35,980 nt of DNA from Candidatus Aenigmatarchaeota archaeon (GCA_011772645.1 WVZE01000020.1:1-35980); one strand, 5' to 3'. Shown: positions 21,409 to 30,184, counted from the first letter of the stretch. The notes: generated by a model from the letters alone, not told the origin. Translations and numbers: made by a program.

Positions 21409-22721
21409 ACTTCATCCTCCATTATTCCTTCGAATATGACCAGATTAACATCATAATCAGACTTTTGTCTGTACTCGCTTGTTGTGGAATATTCGCTCGT
21501 CAGGTGGTAGTCGGAAAGGTTTACTTCCTCCACGTTCTTTGAGCTGTATTTTTCCTGAGAAACCTCTTCCTTCGGGCTCTCCTTCTTGATGACTATCTCG
21601 AACTGCTCGTGGGGGGGAGGACCCACAGAAGGCGTTTTCATGCTTGTAGCGAACCTCCATATCTCCTCGCCCGTGTCTGGATTGAGGATGTAAAGGTGGC
21701 AGTCCATGGAGCACGCTATCAGCATGCCGTTGTAGAGGGAAGGGGCATCGTAGGAGCCTCCCTTGCCGAAGTGATATCTCCAGACTTCCTTCCCGTTTCT
21801 GCCCAGGCAGTAGAGGTTCCCGTCCTCGGAGCCGAAGTATACGCGGTTGTTGATGATGCTTATTCCTATCAGCATTTCCTTGGCCCTGAACCTCCAGATT
21901 TCCTTGCCGTCCATGGTCAGGCAGTAAACATAACCGTCCCTGGAACCCGTTACCAGGGAATCACCCATAACAACAGCGCACGTATTGTTCCCGAATTTGC
22001 CCGTCCTGAACCTCCAGATTTCCTTTCCTGTTTCCACGTCAACGGCGTACAGGTAGCTGTCATGTGAGGTCACGTAAACGACTCCGTTATGAACGGTTGC
22101 AGGGAAGTCCATGAATATCTCGCCTCCAGTCTTGAATCTCCAGAGTTCTTTACCTTCCTTCCTGTCCAGGCAGTAAAAATACCCGTCAAAACTCCCCACC
22201 ATGACCTTCTCCTTGTAAACGCAGGGACCCGAAGCTATCTCCCCTCCTGTCTTGAATCTCCACAGCAAAGAACCGTCAAAAACATTGAGCGCGTAAAGGT
22301 AACCGGTCTTGGAACCGAAGTAGACCACGTCATCGCATATCTCAGGCCGGCTGTAGAGCTTGTCCCCTGTCCTGAAACTCCAGATTTCCTTCCCGTTCCT
22401 TATGTCAAGACAATAGATGTTTCCCTGGAAGCAGGAAAAGCACACCATGTTCTTGTACACATTCGAGGGCGGGCTTCCGTTAGGCCCGTTTGACCTGTAT
22501 TTCCACAGCAGTCTCCTGGTTTTCAGGTTAACTGCATAGAAATAACTGTCCATTGCTGGGAAATAGACTACGTCCTTGTGAATTACGTGAAAGGTGGTGC
22601 TACCCCCGGGGCTCCATTCCCATATGCGCGTGAATTTGCGGGTTCTCTTGACCTCGATTTCCTCCACGTCTACATCGAAACCCGAGAATCCGGAATCAAA
22701 TCCCTCGAATCCGAATGGCAT
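21357..22721 (-). CDS. Cytoplasmic PQQ-type beta-propeller protein, fourth of the array
   Basis: A 454-residue paralog with the same leader (GFEGFDSGFSGFDVDVEEIEV), eight blades and the S(D/E)Y tail (LSDYHLTSEYSTTSEYRQ). It diverges most in blade one (RIWEWSPGGSTTFHVIHK) and contains several blade Cys residues. Its last 17 codons (VWTSDLKDLSPQTSMLG) are read from the start region of the fifth gene in another frame. Its first 52 bp overlap the third gene. GC content is higher than in the fifth copy. Confidence 0.9.
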   Translation of the reverse strand: MPFGFEGFDSGFSGFDVDVEEIEVKRTRKFTRIWEWSPGGSTTFHVIHKDVVYFPAMDSYFYAVNLKTRRLLWKYRSNGPNGSPPSNVYKNMVCFSCFQGNIYCLDIRNGKEIWSFRTGDKLYSRPEICDDVVYFGSKTGYLYALNVFDGSLLWRFKTGGEIASGPCVYKEKVMVGSFDGYFYCLDRKEGKELWRFKTGGEIFMDFPATVHNGVVYVTSHDSYLYAVDVETGKEIWRFRTGKFGNNTCAVVMGDSLVTGSRDGYVYCLTMDGKEIWRFRAKEMLIGISIINNRVYFGSEDGNLYCLGRNGKEVWRYHFGKGGSYDAPSLYNGMLIACSMDCHLYILNPDTGEEIWRFATSMKTPSVGPPPHEQFEIVIKKESPKEEVSQEKYSSKNVEEVNLSDYHLTSEYSTTSEYRQKSDYDVNLVIFEGIMEDEVWTSDLKDLSPQTSMLG

Positions 22722-24046
22722 GGCAACTCCTCCATATTTAAAATTCCTTCAAACATCACGAAGCTCGTATCGTAGTCTGATTTCTGCTTGTATTCGGAAG
22801 TGGTCGAATACTCGCTCTGAACATGGTAATCCGAGAGTGAGACGCTGTCCTCCTTTTTCTCCTTGTATTTTTCCTCGGAAACAGCGTCTTCCATGTGGGT
22901 CTCCTTTTTGACCTCCACCTCAAAGGAAGCGTGCGGATGGGGTATGTAGGATTCAACGAGGGTCGAGGTGGGGGTCCTCCAGAGTTCCTTTCGTTCCTCT
23001 ATATCCACAGCGTAAAAATAACAGTCCCATGAACCAATGTAGATCACGCCTTCGTGCATGAGGAACTTCCCGTAGAGCTTTCCGCTTGTCCTGAATCTCC
23101 AGAGCTCCTTGCCTTCGAGGCTGAGGAAATACAGGTTCCCGTCCTCGCAGCCGAATATGATCATATCCTTGTAGATCCTCGGCTGCTGCGCGATTATGGG
23201 TCCTCCTGCCCTGAACCTCCAGATCCCCTTGCCTTCGAGCGTCAGGGCGAAGAATTCGCCGTCCCTTGAGCCGAAGTAAATTATTCCTTTGTGTATCGCA
23301 GGTATGCCTCCGCCTATACCGTACTTGCCCGCCTGGAACCTCCATAGTTCCTTACCCGTGTCCGCATTGACAGCGTAAAGATTGCTGTCAAGGCCGCCGA
23401 AAAATAAAACGTTCCTGTGTATCAAGAAGGGCATGTTGTTTATCATCTCGTCCCCGGTCCTGAACCGCCAGATTTCCTTACCCGTTCCCGCGTCCAAGCA
23501 GTACATGTTGTTGTCGTAGGAGGTTATGTAGACCTTCCCGCTCTCAACCAGAGGAGCAGATGCTATCTCCCCTCCTGTCTTGAACCTCCAGATTTCCTTG
23601 CCTGTCTCGCAGCTGACAGCATAGACGTTTCCGTCCCTTGAGCCGAAATAAGCGTTTTCCCCGTAAACGAAGGGCGAGCTGAATATCTCCCCGGAGGTTT
23701 TGAAAATCCAGACTGTTTCTCTTTTTTCGAGGTCGATCCTGTAGAGGTTCTTGTCGCAGGAGCCGATTATTATGGAGTTGCCGAAAAGTGCGGGAGAAGA
23801 GCCTAAGATCCTGTCGTTGGTCTTGAATCTCCATACGATCTCGCCTGTTTTTTGATCCGCACCGTAAACATATCCGTCCTGCGCCCCGAAGTATATGATT
23901 CCTTTGTGTATTATCGGGTTGTTGTCTATGCTTCCGCCTATGCTCGTCTTCCACACCCTGTCATATGTTTTGACTTTACTGACCACGACATCCTCTATTT
24001 CTACATCAAAATCTGAGGATTCAAACCCTTCGAATCCGATGTCCAT
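22670..24046 (-). CDS. Cytoplasmic PQQ-type beta-propeller protein, third of the array
   Basis: A 458-residue paralog: leader MDIGFEGFESSDFDVEIEDV, blade one RVWKTSIGGSIDNNPIIHK, eight blades in all, and tail LSDYHVQSEYSTTSEYKQ with KSDYDTSFVMFEGI. The ending CHSDSRDLIPDSRVSM comes from overlap with the fourth gene. Its first 46 bp overlap the second gene. It is closest to copies two and five in the leader and first blade, which points to successive tandem duplication. Confidence 0.9.
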   Translation of the reverse strand: MDIGFEGFESSDFDVEIEDVVVSKVKTYDRVWKTSIGGSIDNNPIIHKGIIYFGAQDGYVYGADQKTGEIVWRFKTNDRILGSSPALFGNSIIIGSCDKNLYRIDLEKRETVWIFKTSGEIFSSPFVYGENAYFGSRDGNVYAVSCETGKEIWRFKTGGEIASAPLVESGKVYITSYDNNMYCLDAGTGKEIWRFRTGDEMINNMPFLIHRNVLFFGGLDSNLYAVNADTGKELWRFQAGKYGIGGGIPAIHKGIIYFGSRDGEFFALTLEGKGIWRFRAGGPIIAQQPRIYKDMIIFGCEDGNLYFLSLEGKELWRFRTSGKLYGKFLMHEGVIYIGSWDCYFYAVDIEERKELWRTPTSTLVESYIPHPHASFEVEVKKETHMEDAVSEEKYKEKKEDSVSLSDYHVQSEYSTTSEYKQKSDYDTSFVMFEGILNMEELPCHSDSRDLIPDSRVSM

Positions 24047-25359
24047 ATGCTCTCCTCCTCCATAATATCTTCAAACATAACTAGCGAAACGTCGTAGTCA
24101 GATTTTTGTTTGTATTCTGATTCGGTTGAATATTCGCTTTCAACGTGATAATCGGAAAGGGAAACTGTTTCCTCTTTTTTCTTCTTGTATTTTTCCTCGT
24201 CTGCCTCCTCTTCGATATGACTTTCTTTCTTTATCTCCACCTTGAAAGAGCCGTGAGGAGGTGGTAAGAAAGACTGTTCATTGGTTGAAGTGGGAACTCT
24301 CCATAGTTCGTTCCCTTCCAAGTCATATGCGTAAAGATTACAATCCCAGGAACCAACAAAAACTTTGTCTTTGTAAAGAACAGGCGGGACCATCAGAATG
24401 TTTATCTTCTTTTTCCAGACTTCATGCCCTTCGAAATCTATCAGGTAAAGGAAACCATCTTCACTGATAATGAACATCCCCCTATCCGAGATTTGCGGTT
24501 TTTGCCATGTGGAGGCTCCCGAAGTTCTGTATCTCCATATCTCCTTCCCCTCCAAGGTCAGGGCGTAAAGGATTCCGTCCCTTGCAACGAAATATATAAC
24601 GTTTTTGTGAATGGTCACATTTCCCGAGTTGCCGTATTCTCCTGTTCTGAACCTCCAAATCTCCTTTCCTGTATCTGCATCTATTGCATAAAGGAAATTG
24701 TCAAAACTTCCGAAGTAAAGAACTCCGTTTTCAATCACCAGCGGAAGGTTGTTAATTATCTCTCCTCCTGTCTTGAACCTCCAAATCTCCTTTCCTGTCT
24801 CGGCTTCAAGGCAGTAGAGATTCGAATCGTGAGAACCTATGTAAACCCTTCCGTTCCATATTTGAGGACAGGACCCTACAGCATCACTTGCCTTGAACCG
24901 CCATATTTCCTTGCCATTCGAAACATCAACGGAATAAACATAGCCGTCAACCGAACCGAAATATACATTACCGTTCTCAGCGTTGGGTGAACCGAATATT
25001 TTATCGCCAGTTCTGAACCTCCATATTTCATTTCCTGTTTCTATATCAATGCAGTACAAGCAATAATCATAGCTACCTATGAATAATTTTCCGTCCTTCA
25101 CCATGGGACAGGAACCGAATATCAACGCATCTGTCTTGAATCTCCAGACAGTTTTGCCTGTATCTATTTCAACAGCGTAAACGTAACCGTTTGCCTCCCC
25201 GAAATAAGCAACGTTATTTTCGATGAACGGAACGCTGGTTATGCTTCCTCCCTTTCCCACTAAGAACATCCTGTCGAACTTTCCGACCTTCTTGACCTCG
25301 ACATCCTCTATTTCTGCATCAAAATCTGAGGATTCAAACCCTTCGAATCCGATATCCAT
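24001..25359 (-). CDS. Cytoplasmic PQQ-type beta-propeller protein, second of the array
   Basis: A 452-residue paralog: leader MDIGFEGFESSDFDAEIEDV, blade one RMFLVGKGGSITSVPFIEN, eight blades, and tail LSDYHVESEYSTESEYKQ. It ends WTSDSKGLNPQILM, read from the start of the third gene. GGAGGAG lies five nt before the third gene's ATG, inside this gene's own MEEES codons, so the SD of the next gene is embedded in coding sequence. Its first 52 bp overlap the first gene. Confidence 0.9.
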   Translation of the reverse strand: MDIGFEGFESSDFDAEIEDVEVKKVGKFDRMFLVGKGGSITSVPFIENNVAYFGEANGYVYAVEIDTGKTVWRFKTDALIFGSCPMVKDGKLFIGSYDYCLYCIDIETGNEIWRFRTGDKIFGSPNAENGNVYFGSVDGYVYSVDVSNGKEIWRFKASDAVGSCPQIWNGRVYIGSHDSNLYCLEAETGKEIWRFKTGGEIINNLPLVIENGVLYFGSFDNFLYAIDADTGKEIWRFRTGEYGNSGNVTIHKNVIYFVARDGILYALTLEGKEIWRYRTSGASTWQKPQISDRGMFIISEDGFLYLIDFEGHEVWKKKINILMVPPVLYKDKVFVGSWDCNLYAYDLEGNELWRVPTSTNEQSFLPPPHGSFKVEIKKESHIEEEADEEKYKKKKEETVSLSDYHVESEYSTESEYKQKSDYDVSLVMFEDIMEEESIWTSDSKGLNPQILM

Positions 25360-26690
25360 ATGCTCTCCTCCTCCATAATTCCTTCAAACATTACGAAAGT
25401 TGTGTCGTAATCCGACTTTTGTTTGTACTCGCTCTCGCTTGAGTACTCGCTCGTGACGTGATAATCCGAGAGCGAAACGCTTTCCTCTTCCTTTTTCTTT
25501 TTGTACTTTTCCCCTTCAACAGCTTCCTCCACGCCCGTATCCTTCTTCACCTCGAGTTCGAAACACTCGAAAGGTTCAGGTAACAAGGCAGGTTTGTTGG
25601 TGCTCGTCTGGAATCTCCAGATTTCTTCTCCTGTTTCTGGATCAGCCAGATACAAATGGCAGTCCCAGCTTCCGAAACACAGAACTCCCTCTATTAGAAC
25701 TACAGAAGTGTAAACGCCTCCGTTCGTTTGGAACCTCCAGAGTTCTTTTCCATCGAGCGAAAGGCAGTAAACGTTCCCATCCCCGGCTCCGAAATAAATT
25801 TTTTCGTTGTGAACTAGCGGGCCTTTGTCTATGATTTCCTTTCCGGTCTGGAACCTCCACAATTCTTTTCCTTCAAGTGTGAGCGCGTATAAAATCCCGT
25901 CCCTGGAACCGTAATACAAAACGTTTTCGTGGAGTGTGGGGATCCCGCAGTTCCCGTATTTACCTGTCCTGAACCTCCATACTTCCTTCCCGTTCTCCGT
26001 ATTTATCGCGTAAAGGTTGTTGTCGAAAGAACCGAAGTACATAATACCGTTGTGAACAAGGAAAGGATAGTCGTTCTCGATTTCCGCCCCTGATTTGAAC
26101 CTCCATATCTCTTTGCCTGTCTCTGCCTCCAAACAATAGATAAACCCGGAAAATGAGCCTATTATCATTTTCTCTCCTACAACAATCGGTGAAGAGGTGA
26201 CAGCGTCACCCGTATTGTATCTCCAGACCAGCTCGCCTGTTTTCACATCAACTGCGTATGCAAACCCGTCCTTGCTTCCGAAGTAGGCTTTCCCGTTACT
26301 TACGAAAGCGGTTGTGTTTATCTCGCCTCCGGTCTTGTGGTGCCATACCTCTTTCCCTGTGTTAACATCAATACAGTACATGTTGCCATCGAAAGAACCT
26401 ATTAGAACAGTGTCTTCATGAATCGTTGGGGAAGAGTCCAAAAACACTCCGTTCCCCCTGAATCTCCAGATCTCCTTTCGTGTGGTGAAGTCCAGGGCGT
26501 AAACATGATTATCGAGCGAGGAGAAAATTAGCATACCCTTATGAATAACCGGACGTCCGCAAACGCTCCCTCCGAACGTGACCTTCCATATCCTGTCGTA
26601 TTTCCTCTTCTTCTTGACCTGAACGTCTTCCACGTCCACGTCAAAATCCCCGAACTCGGAAGTTCCGAATCCCTCGAAATCGAGATCCAT
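25308..26690 (-). CDS. Cytoplasmic PQQ-type beta-propeller protein, first of the array
   Basis: A 460-residue founder-position copy: leader MDLDFEGFGTSEFGDFDVDV, blade one RIWKVTFGGSVCGRPVIHK, eight blades ending in EEIWRFQTSTNKP, and tail LSDYHVTSEYSSESEYKQ with SDYDTTFVMFEGI. AAAGAGGTGG just upstream of ATG is the ribosome site and supports the start. The gene heads a five-gene operon of one repeated unit; no other gene type intervenes. It diverges from tRNA-Gln. Function is unknown. Cytoplasmic location and a conserved phospho-acceptor-like tail argue for an intracellular scaffold, not a dehydrogenase. Confidence 0.9.
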   Translation of the reverse strand: MDLDFEGFGTSEFGDFDVDVEDVQVKKKRKYDRIWKVTFGGSVCGRPVIHKGMLIFSSLDNHVYALDFTTRKEIWRFRGNGVFLDSSPTIHEDTVLIGSFDGNMYCIDVNTGKEVWHHKTGGEINTTAFVSNGKAYFGSKDGFAYAVDVKTGELVWRYNTGDAVTSSPIVVGEKMIIGSFSGFIYCLEAETGKEIWRFKSGAEIENDYPFLVHNGIMYFGSFDNNLYAINTENGKEVWRFRTGKYGNCGIPTLHENVLYYGSRDGILYALTLEGKELWRFQTGKEIIDKGPLVHNEKIYFGAGDGNVYCLSLDGKELWRFQTNGGVYTSVVLIEGVLCFGSWDCHLYLADPETGEEIWRFQTSTNKPALLPEPFECFELEVKKDTGVEEAVEGEKYKKKKEEESVSLSDYHVTSEYSSESEYKQKSDYDTTFVMFEGIMEEESIWISDSKGLNPQILMQK

Positions 26691-26836
26691 CCAAGACCAC
26701 CTCTTTCGTTGATAAATACTTGTTTTTTTGGTTTATAAAGCTTTTTGTTACCTAAAAGTTGTTAATTTTTAGGTATTTAGTGTATCCGGGCAAACAATTC
26801 AAATTTAAAGGAAAAGTTTAATAAATGATACATAAC
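26691..26836. promoter_or_regulatory. Divergent promoters of the propeller array and tRNA-Gln
   Basis: Leftward, AAGCTTTATAAACC (minus strand, near 26735-26748) is a good TATA box about 50 nt before the array start, followed by the GAGGTGG ribosome site. Rightward, AAAAGTTTAATAAATG (26811-26826) lies just upstream of tRNA-Gln. Confidence 0.6.
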
Positions 26837-26858
26837 AGCCCCGTAGTCTAGTGGCCAA

Positions 26859-26891
26859 TGCTTTCGAGAGCCATTCTCGAATGGCGGCTTG
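26859..26891 (+). other. 33-nt D-loop intron of tRNA-Gln
   Basis: Core helix GGCC:GGCT (one G-U) with 5' bulge AAT and 3' bulge TGG. Inner GC:GC step then hairpin TTCGAGA:TCTCGAA. Cutting AA^T and TG^G gives the D loop AGTGGCCAA. The outer helix is weak, so boundaries could shift by one base. Confidence 0.8.
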
Positions 26892-26907
26892 GGATACCAG
26901 GCTCTGG

Positions 26908-26960
26908 ACATAAGAACCCCCAGCGCGGCTCTTATCAACTCACGGCAACCAGAGGGAGAG
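26908..26960 (+). other. 53-nt anticodon-loop intron of tRNA-Gln
   Basis: Core helix CTCT:GGAG (one G-U) with 5' bulge GGA and 3' bulge AGA, outer helix CCAGG:CCTGG. Cutting GG^A and AG^A restores CTCTGGA at 37/38. The adjacent inner helix is poor (relaxed BHB); an internal ATAAGA:TCTTAT hairpin is present. Confidence 0.85.
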
Positions 26961-26995
26961 ACCTGGAGACTGCGGTTCGAATCCGCACGGGGCTA

Positions 26996-27282
26996 TTGTC
27001 ATACTTATTTAAAGTTTAGGATTATTCTCAATATTGCGGAAATACAGCTAAAGCTCAGGAGTGGATTAAATGGAAGGTAAAAGCCTGTGTACTTTCAACA
27101 GAAGGTGCGGAAGTTATTCGGAAGGGATAGAAGAATGAAACTTTTTGACAAATGATTACAGGTTTCATAACCTTAAATGTTATGCAGACCTAAGCGAAGA
27201 ACACTTCGGGTTTCGCAGCCCACTTTTGAAAAGCGCAAATATTGAAAAATAATTTTTTATGTGTTTCAATACAATATAATTT
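26996..27282. other. Intergenic region without a clear gene
   Basis: About 290 nt. A 22-codon ATG ORF (27070-27138) is present but has no supporting signal. A small hairpin with GCGAA/TTCGC arms lies near 27193-27215. AT-rich sequence just before 27283 could hold the promoter of the Mth938-like gene. I see no tRNA, repeat or convincing small RNA. Confidence 0.5.
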
Positions 27283-27624
27283 ATGGTAGAGATTAATTCT
27301 GTCAAGTTCGGGGAGATCACGATAGACAAGAAGATATATTATTCTGACATGATCATCTGGTGGGACGGAAAGACCGAATACCGCGAGAAGACGCACGAGT
27401 TCAAGATGGATGAGTTCCTCAAACTGCTCGAGAGGAAGCCTGAGATCATAGTTATAGGAACCGGGATAAGCGGGGTTCTGAAGGTACTGGAGGAGGTTGA
27501 ACAGGAGGCGGAGAACAAGGGAGTGGAGATCTTCAAGGACACCTCGCCTAAGGCGGCTGAAATGTTCAACGGTTTTGTGGCGGATAAAAAGCGGGCTGTT
27601 GCGGTTCTGCATTCGACATGCTAG
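27283..27624 (+). CDS. Mth938-like domain protein
   Basis: A 113-residue soluble protein of the Mth938/NDUFAF3-like family. Residues ~3-30 give the first beta strands (INSVKFGEITIDKKIYYSD), then WWDG, and the family core PEIIVIGTGISGVLKV near 46-61; the end RAVAVLHSTC is also typical. Structures of the family show a compact alpha/beta fold, but the biochemical role in archaea is not established. It overlaps the start annotated for the following glycosyltransferase by a few bases, so the two are probably co-transcribed. Confidence 0.88.
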   Translation: MVEINSVKFGEITIDKKIYYSDMIIWWDGKTEYREKTHEFKMDEFLKLLERKPEIIVIGTGISGVLKVLEEVEQEAENKGVEIFKDTSPKAAEMFNGFVADKKRAVAVLHSTC

Positions 27625-28775
27625 TGTTCACTATGGAAAAATTCGGTATAATAGCGGGGATTCCGACTTACAACGAGGCAGAAAACGTCGGCTTTGTTGT
27701 GAAACAGGTTGAGAGGGGATTGAGAAAACACTATCCAGGAAAGAAGGCGTTGATAGTCTGCTGCGACGGGAATTCCACGGACAGGACGAAGTCTGTTTTT
27801 CTGGATACCAAAACCTTTTCTGAAAAGAGGTTCCTGACCACGAAACTGAGGGGGAAGGGCAACGGGCTGAAGATGTTGTTCAATCTAGTGGTGGAATCAG
27901 AACCGGAAGCGACGATTATTGTTGACGCCGATCTGAAAAGCATAGAGCCCGGATGGGTCAGGCTCCTGGCAGGTCCCCTGTTAAAGGGGTATGATTACGT
28001 AACGCCTGTTTACGTGAGGGAGAGGTATGACGGAACGATCACGAACCACATAGCCTACCCGATTGTCTACGGCCTGTTCGGAAGGGATGTGCGCCAACCG
28101 ATAGCAGGGGATTTCGCGTTTTCAAAAAAACTAGTTGAATACTGGCTGGATCAGAGATGGACGAAGGAAGCGGGTGAATACGGGATAGACATTTTTATGA
28201 CAACGCACGCGATATTTAACGGGTTCAGGATATGCCAGACTAACCTGGGACACAAGATACACAGATCGAGCGAACCGAGATTGAGCGAGATGTTCCTGCA
28301 GGTGGTTAAATCCCTCTTTGATAACACCCTCAACAACATGGACAGGTGGAGGGCGAACTTGAGATCGAAAAACGAGAAGATATTCGGGATGAGAACACTC
28401 CCTGAACCGAGAAACCTCAAGCCGGATCCCGAGAGGATCCTGCAGACCGCGATCGGAGAATACCAGAGGGATAAGCTGAAAAACTACCTAAGCAAGGAGA
28501 ACTTCAAAATCATAAACTCCATGTTCTTCGAGAGGAATTTGAACATTGATGAGGAGCTGTGGGCACGGACCATATACGATCTCCTCTACTCCTACTCCCT
28601 GAAGAGGAAGATGGATGTCATCAGAAGTTTACGTTCACTCTACTTCGCGAAGATCTACACCTTTTTCAAAAGAATCCCGGAATACACGACCGAGGAAGTG
28701 GAGTCCGAAATCCGCGGGCAGGCGAAAATTTTCAGGAAGATGAGAAGCTACCTTGTGAGAAGAATTATTAAGTAG
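27618..28775 (+). CDS. Family 2-type glycosyltransferase, resembling glucosyl-3-phosphoglycerate synthases
   Basis: A 385-residue GT-A enzyme: IAGIPTYNEAENVGFVVKQV at the nucleotide-binding end, CCDGNSTDRT, and a metal-binding DAD (TIIVDADLKSIEPGW). VRQPIAGDFAFSK and the acceptor-side segment YGIDIFMTTHAI recall glucosyl- or mannosyl-glycerate synthases (GT81/GT78), enzymes of compatible-solute synthesis. The substrate is inferred only from this resemblance. The C-terminal 120 residues are helical. ATG at 27618 overlaps the previous stop (ATGCTAG); ATG at 27633 is an equally good start. Confidence 0.85.
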   Translation: MLVFTMEKFGIIAGIPTYNEAENVGFVVKQVERGLRKHYPGKKALIVCCDGNSTDRTKSVFLDTKTFSEKRFLTTKLRGKGNGLKMLFNLVVESEPEATIIVDADLKSIEPGWVRLLAGPLLKGYDYVTPVYVRERYDGTITNHIAYPIVYGLFGRDVRQPIAGDFAFSKKLVEYWLDQRWTKEAGEYGIDIFMTTHAIFNGFRICQTNLGHKIHRSSEPRLSEMFLQVVKSLFDNTLNNMDRWRANLRSKNEKIFGMRTLPEPRNLKPDPERILQTAIGEYQRDKLKNYLSKENFKIINSMFFERNLNIDEELWARTIYDLLYSYSLKRKMDVIRSLRSLYFAKIYTFFKRIPEYTTEEVESEIRGQAKIFRKMRSYLVRRIIK

Positions 28776-28792
28776 TTTTACAGTATTTTATT

Positions 28793-29815
28793 ATGGGTGT
28801 CAACCTATCCGATATTGTCTCAGGGAAGCCTCTCGAAATCTCCGATCTCAAAGGGAGGACGATCGCTATCGATGCCTACAACTCCCTCTACCAGTTCCTC
28901 TCCATAATACGCGACAGGTTCACGGGCGAACCTTTAAAGGACTCGAAGGGGAGAACAACCTCCCATCTTTCCGGTTTGTTCTACAGGACAACCAAGCTCC
29001 TGGAAAACGGAATGAATTTAGTTTACGTCTTTGACGGGGAGCCCCCGAAGTTCAAGAGAAAAACCGTTGAATCGAGACAGGCTATCAGGAAGGAGGCGAG
29101 GGAGAAGCTTGAACTCGCTCGGAAAGAGGGTGATGTGGAGGGTATAAGGAGATACGCCCAGGCGACTTCGAAACTAACGGATGAGATGGTAAGGGAATCA
29201 AAGGATCTCCTCCTTTCCATGGGCATCCCGGTCGTTCAGGCTCCAAGCGAGGGGGAGGCCCAGTCAGCCTGGCTGGTAAACAGCGGAAAGGTCTGGGCCA
29301 GCGGTTCTCAGGACTGGGATTCCCTGCTGTTCGGGGCCTCGAGGATGGTGAAGAATCTAACGATAACGGGCAGGAGGAAGGTCCCGAGAAAGGAGGATTA
29401 CGTTGAGATAAGACCGGAGATGATAGAACTGGACCGCGTCCTTTCCCAGCTGGGGGTTGACAGGGAAAGACTCATCATGATAGGGATACTGATAGGGACC
29501 GATTACAATCCGAAGGGCGTTAAAGGTATAGGCCCGAAGAGCGCGCTGAAACTCGTCAGGGAAGGGAGAAGCCTGGAAAGGGTTTTTTCAAAGGTGGAGT
29601 GGGATTTCGAAACCCCGCCGGGAGAGATATTCGAATTCTTCAAAAACCCGCCCGTGGAGGAATGCGAGATAGGGAGTGTTCAGGCGGATTTCGGGAAGCT
29701 GAAGGAGATAATGCTTGACCATGATTTTTCAGGGGAGAGAGTTGACAAAACGATTGAAAGACTGAGGAAAACGGGCAGGGGGAAACAGGGAAGCCTCCAG
29801 GCCTGGTTTAAGTAG
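28793..29815 (+). CDS. fen: Flap endonuclease 1
   Basis: Structure-specific 5' nuclease that removes flaps in Okazaki-fragment maturation and base excision repair. The 340 residues fit archaeal FEN-1: N-domain MGVNLSDIV with RTIAIDAYNSLYQFL, FDGEPPKFK, I-domain acidic cluster PSEGEAQSAWL, SGSQDWDSLLFG, and the helix-hairpin-helix GTDYNPKGVKGIGPKSALKL. The C-terminus QGSLQAWF is a PCNA-interacting (PIP) box. It starts 17 nt after the glycosyltransferase stop. Metal ligands appear intact. Confidence 0.97.
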   Translation: MGVNLSDIVSGKPLEISDLKGRTIAIDAYNSLYQFLSIIRDRFTGEPLKDSKGRTTSHLSGLFYRTTKLLENGMNLVYVFDGEPPKFKRKTVESRQAIRKEAREKLELARKEGDVEGIRRYAQATSKLTDEMVRESKDLLLSMGIPVVQAPSEGEAQSAWLVNSGKVWASGSQDWDSLLFGASRMVKNLTITGRRKVPRKEDYVEIRPEMIELDRVLSQLGVDRERLIMIGILIGTDYNPKGVKGIGPKSALKLVREGRSLERVFSKVEWDFETPPGEIFEFFKNPPVEECEIGSVQADFGKLKEIMLDHDFSGERVDKTIERLRKTGRGKQGSLQAWFK

Positions 29816-29824
29816 GGGGAGCGT

Positions 29825-30106
29825 ATGGAAAGCCCGATCAGCATAATAATAGAAATGATCATCACGGTCATAGCGAACGGGATAAACACCCTTCTGGAGC
29901 TTTTCGGTTTGCTTTTGAACCTGATAGGTTCGCTGGGCTTTGTGAGCAGGGTGGGAGGATTCCCTCTCTTCATAGTCTCAGTGGTTATAATATGTCTTGT
30001 GGTTTACTTTCTCGGTAAATTCTTTTTCAAGGTTGGCAAACAGATAATCATACTGCTCATCGTGGGGGTCGTTCTTGTCTGGATAGTAATTTTGAGTGTG
30101 GCGTAA
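29825..30106 (+). CDS. Small membrane protein, 93 residues, unknown function
   Basis: Three hydrophobic stretches (about residues 5-20, 22-40 and 47-90, the last possibly two helices split by GKFFFKVGKQ) make it an integral membrane protein. GGGGGAG stands a few bases before ATG, and it begins nine nt after fen, so it is co-transcribed. No family recognised. Confidence 0.7.
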   Translation: MESPISIIIEMIITVIANGINTLLELFGLLLNLIGSLGFVSRVGGFPLFIVSVVIICLVVYFLGKFFFKVGKQIIILLIVGVVLVWIVILSVA

Positions 30107-30184
30107 GCTTTTTATCCAGGCAGTGACATTAATAAAGTTAATGGATTTTAATATGAAAAATGCCAATAATAATTATGTGATTTC

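Larger units (their letters stand above)
26837..26995 (+). tRNA. tRNA-Gln (anticodon CUG) with two introns
   Basis: Acceptor AGCCCCG:CGGGGCT plus A73, with the A1:U72 pair typical of archaeal tRNA-Gln. D loop AGTGGCCAA matches the family once spliced. Anticodon stem CCAGG:CCTGG carries loop CTCTGGA; T arm is TGCGG-TTCGAAT-CCGCA. Exons are 26837-26858, 26892-26907 and 26961-26995 (73 nt). The D stem GTCT:GGAT uses two wobble pairs. Introns lie at 21/22 (33 nt) and 37/38 (53 nt). Confidence 0.92.

Noticed and set aside
21609-24990. Plus-strand ORFs of 130-190 codons opposite the propeller genes
   Set aside because: Their repeated composition comes from reverse reading of the propeller repeats.
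20047-26690. Assembly artefact as the cause of the five-gene array
   Set aside because: The copies differ throughout in sequence, base composition and tail details, which a mis-assembly of one gene would not give.
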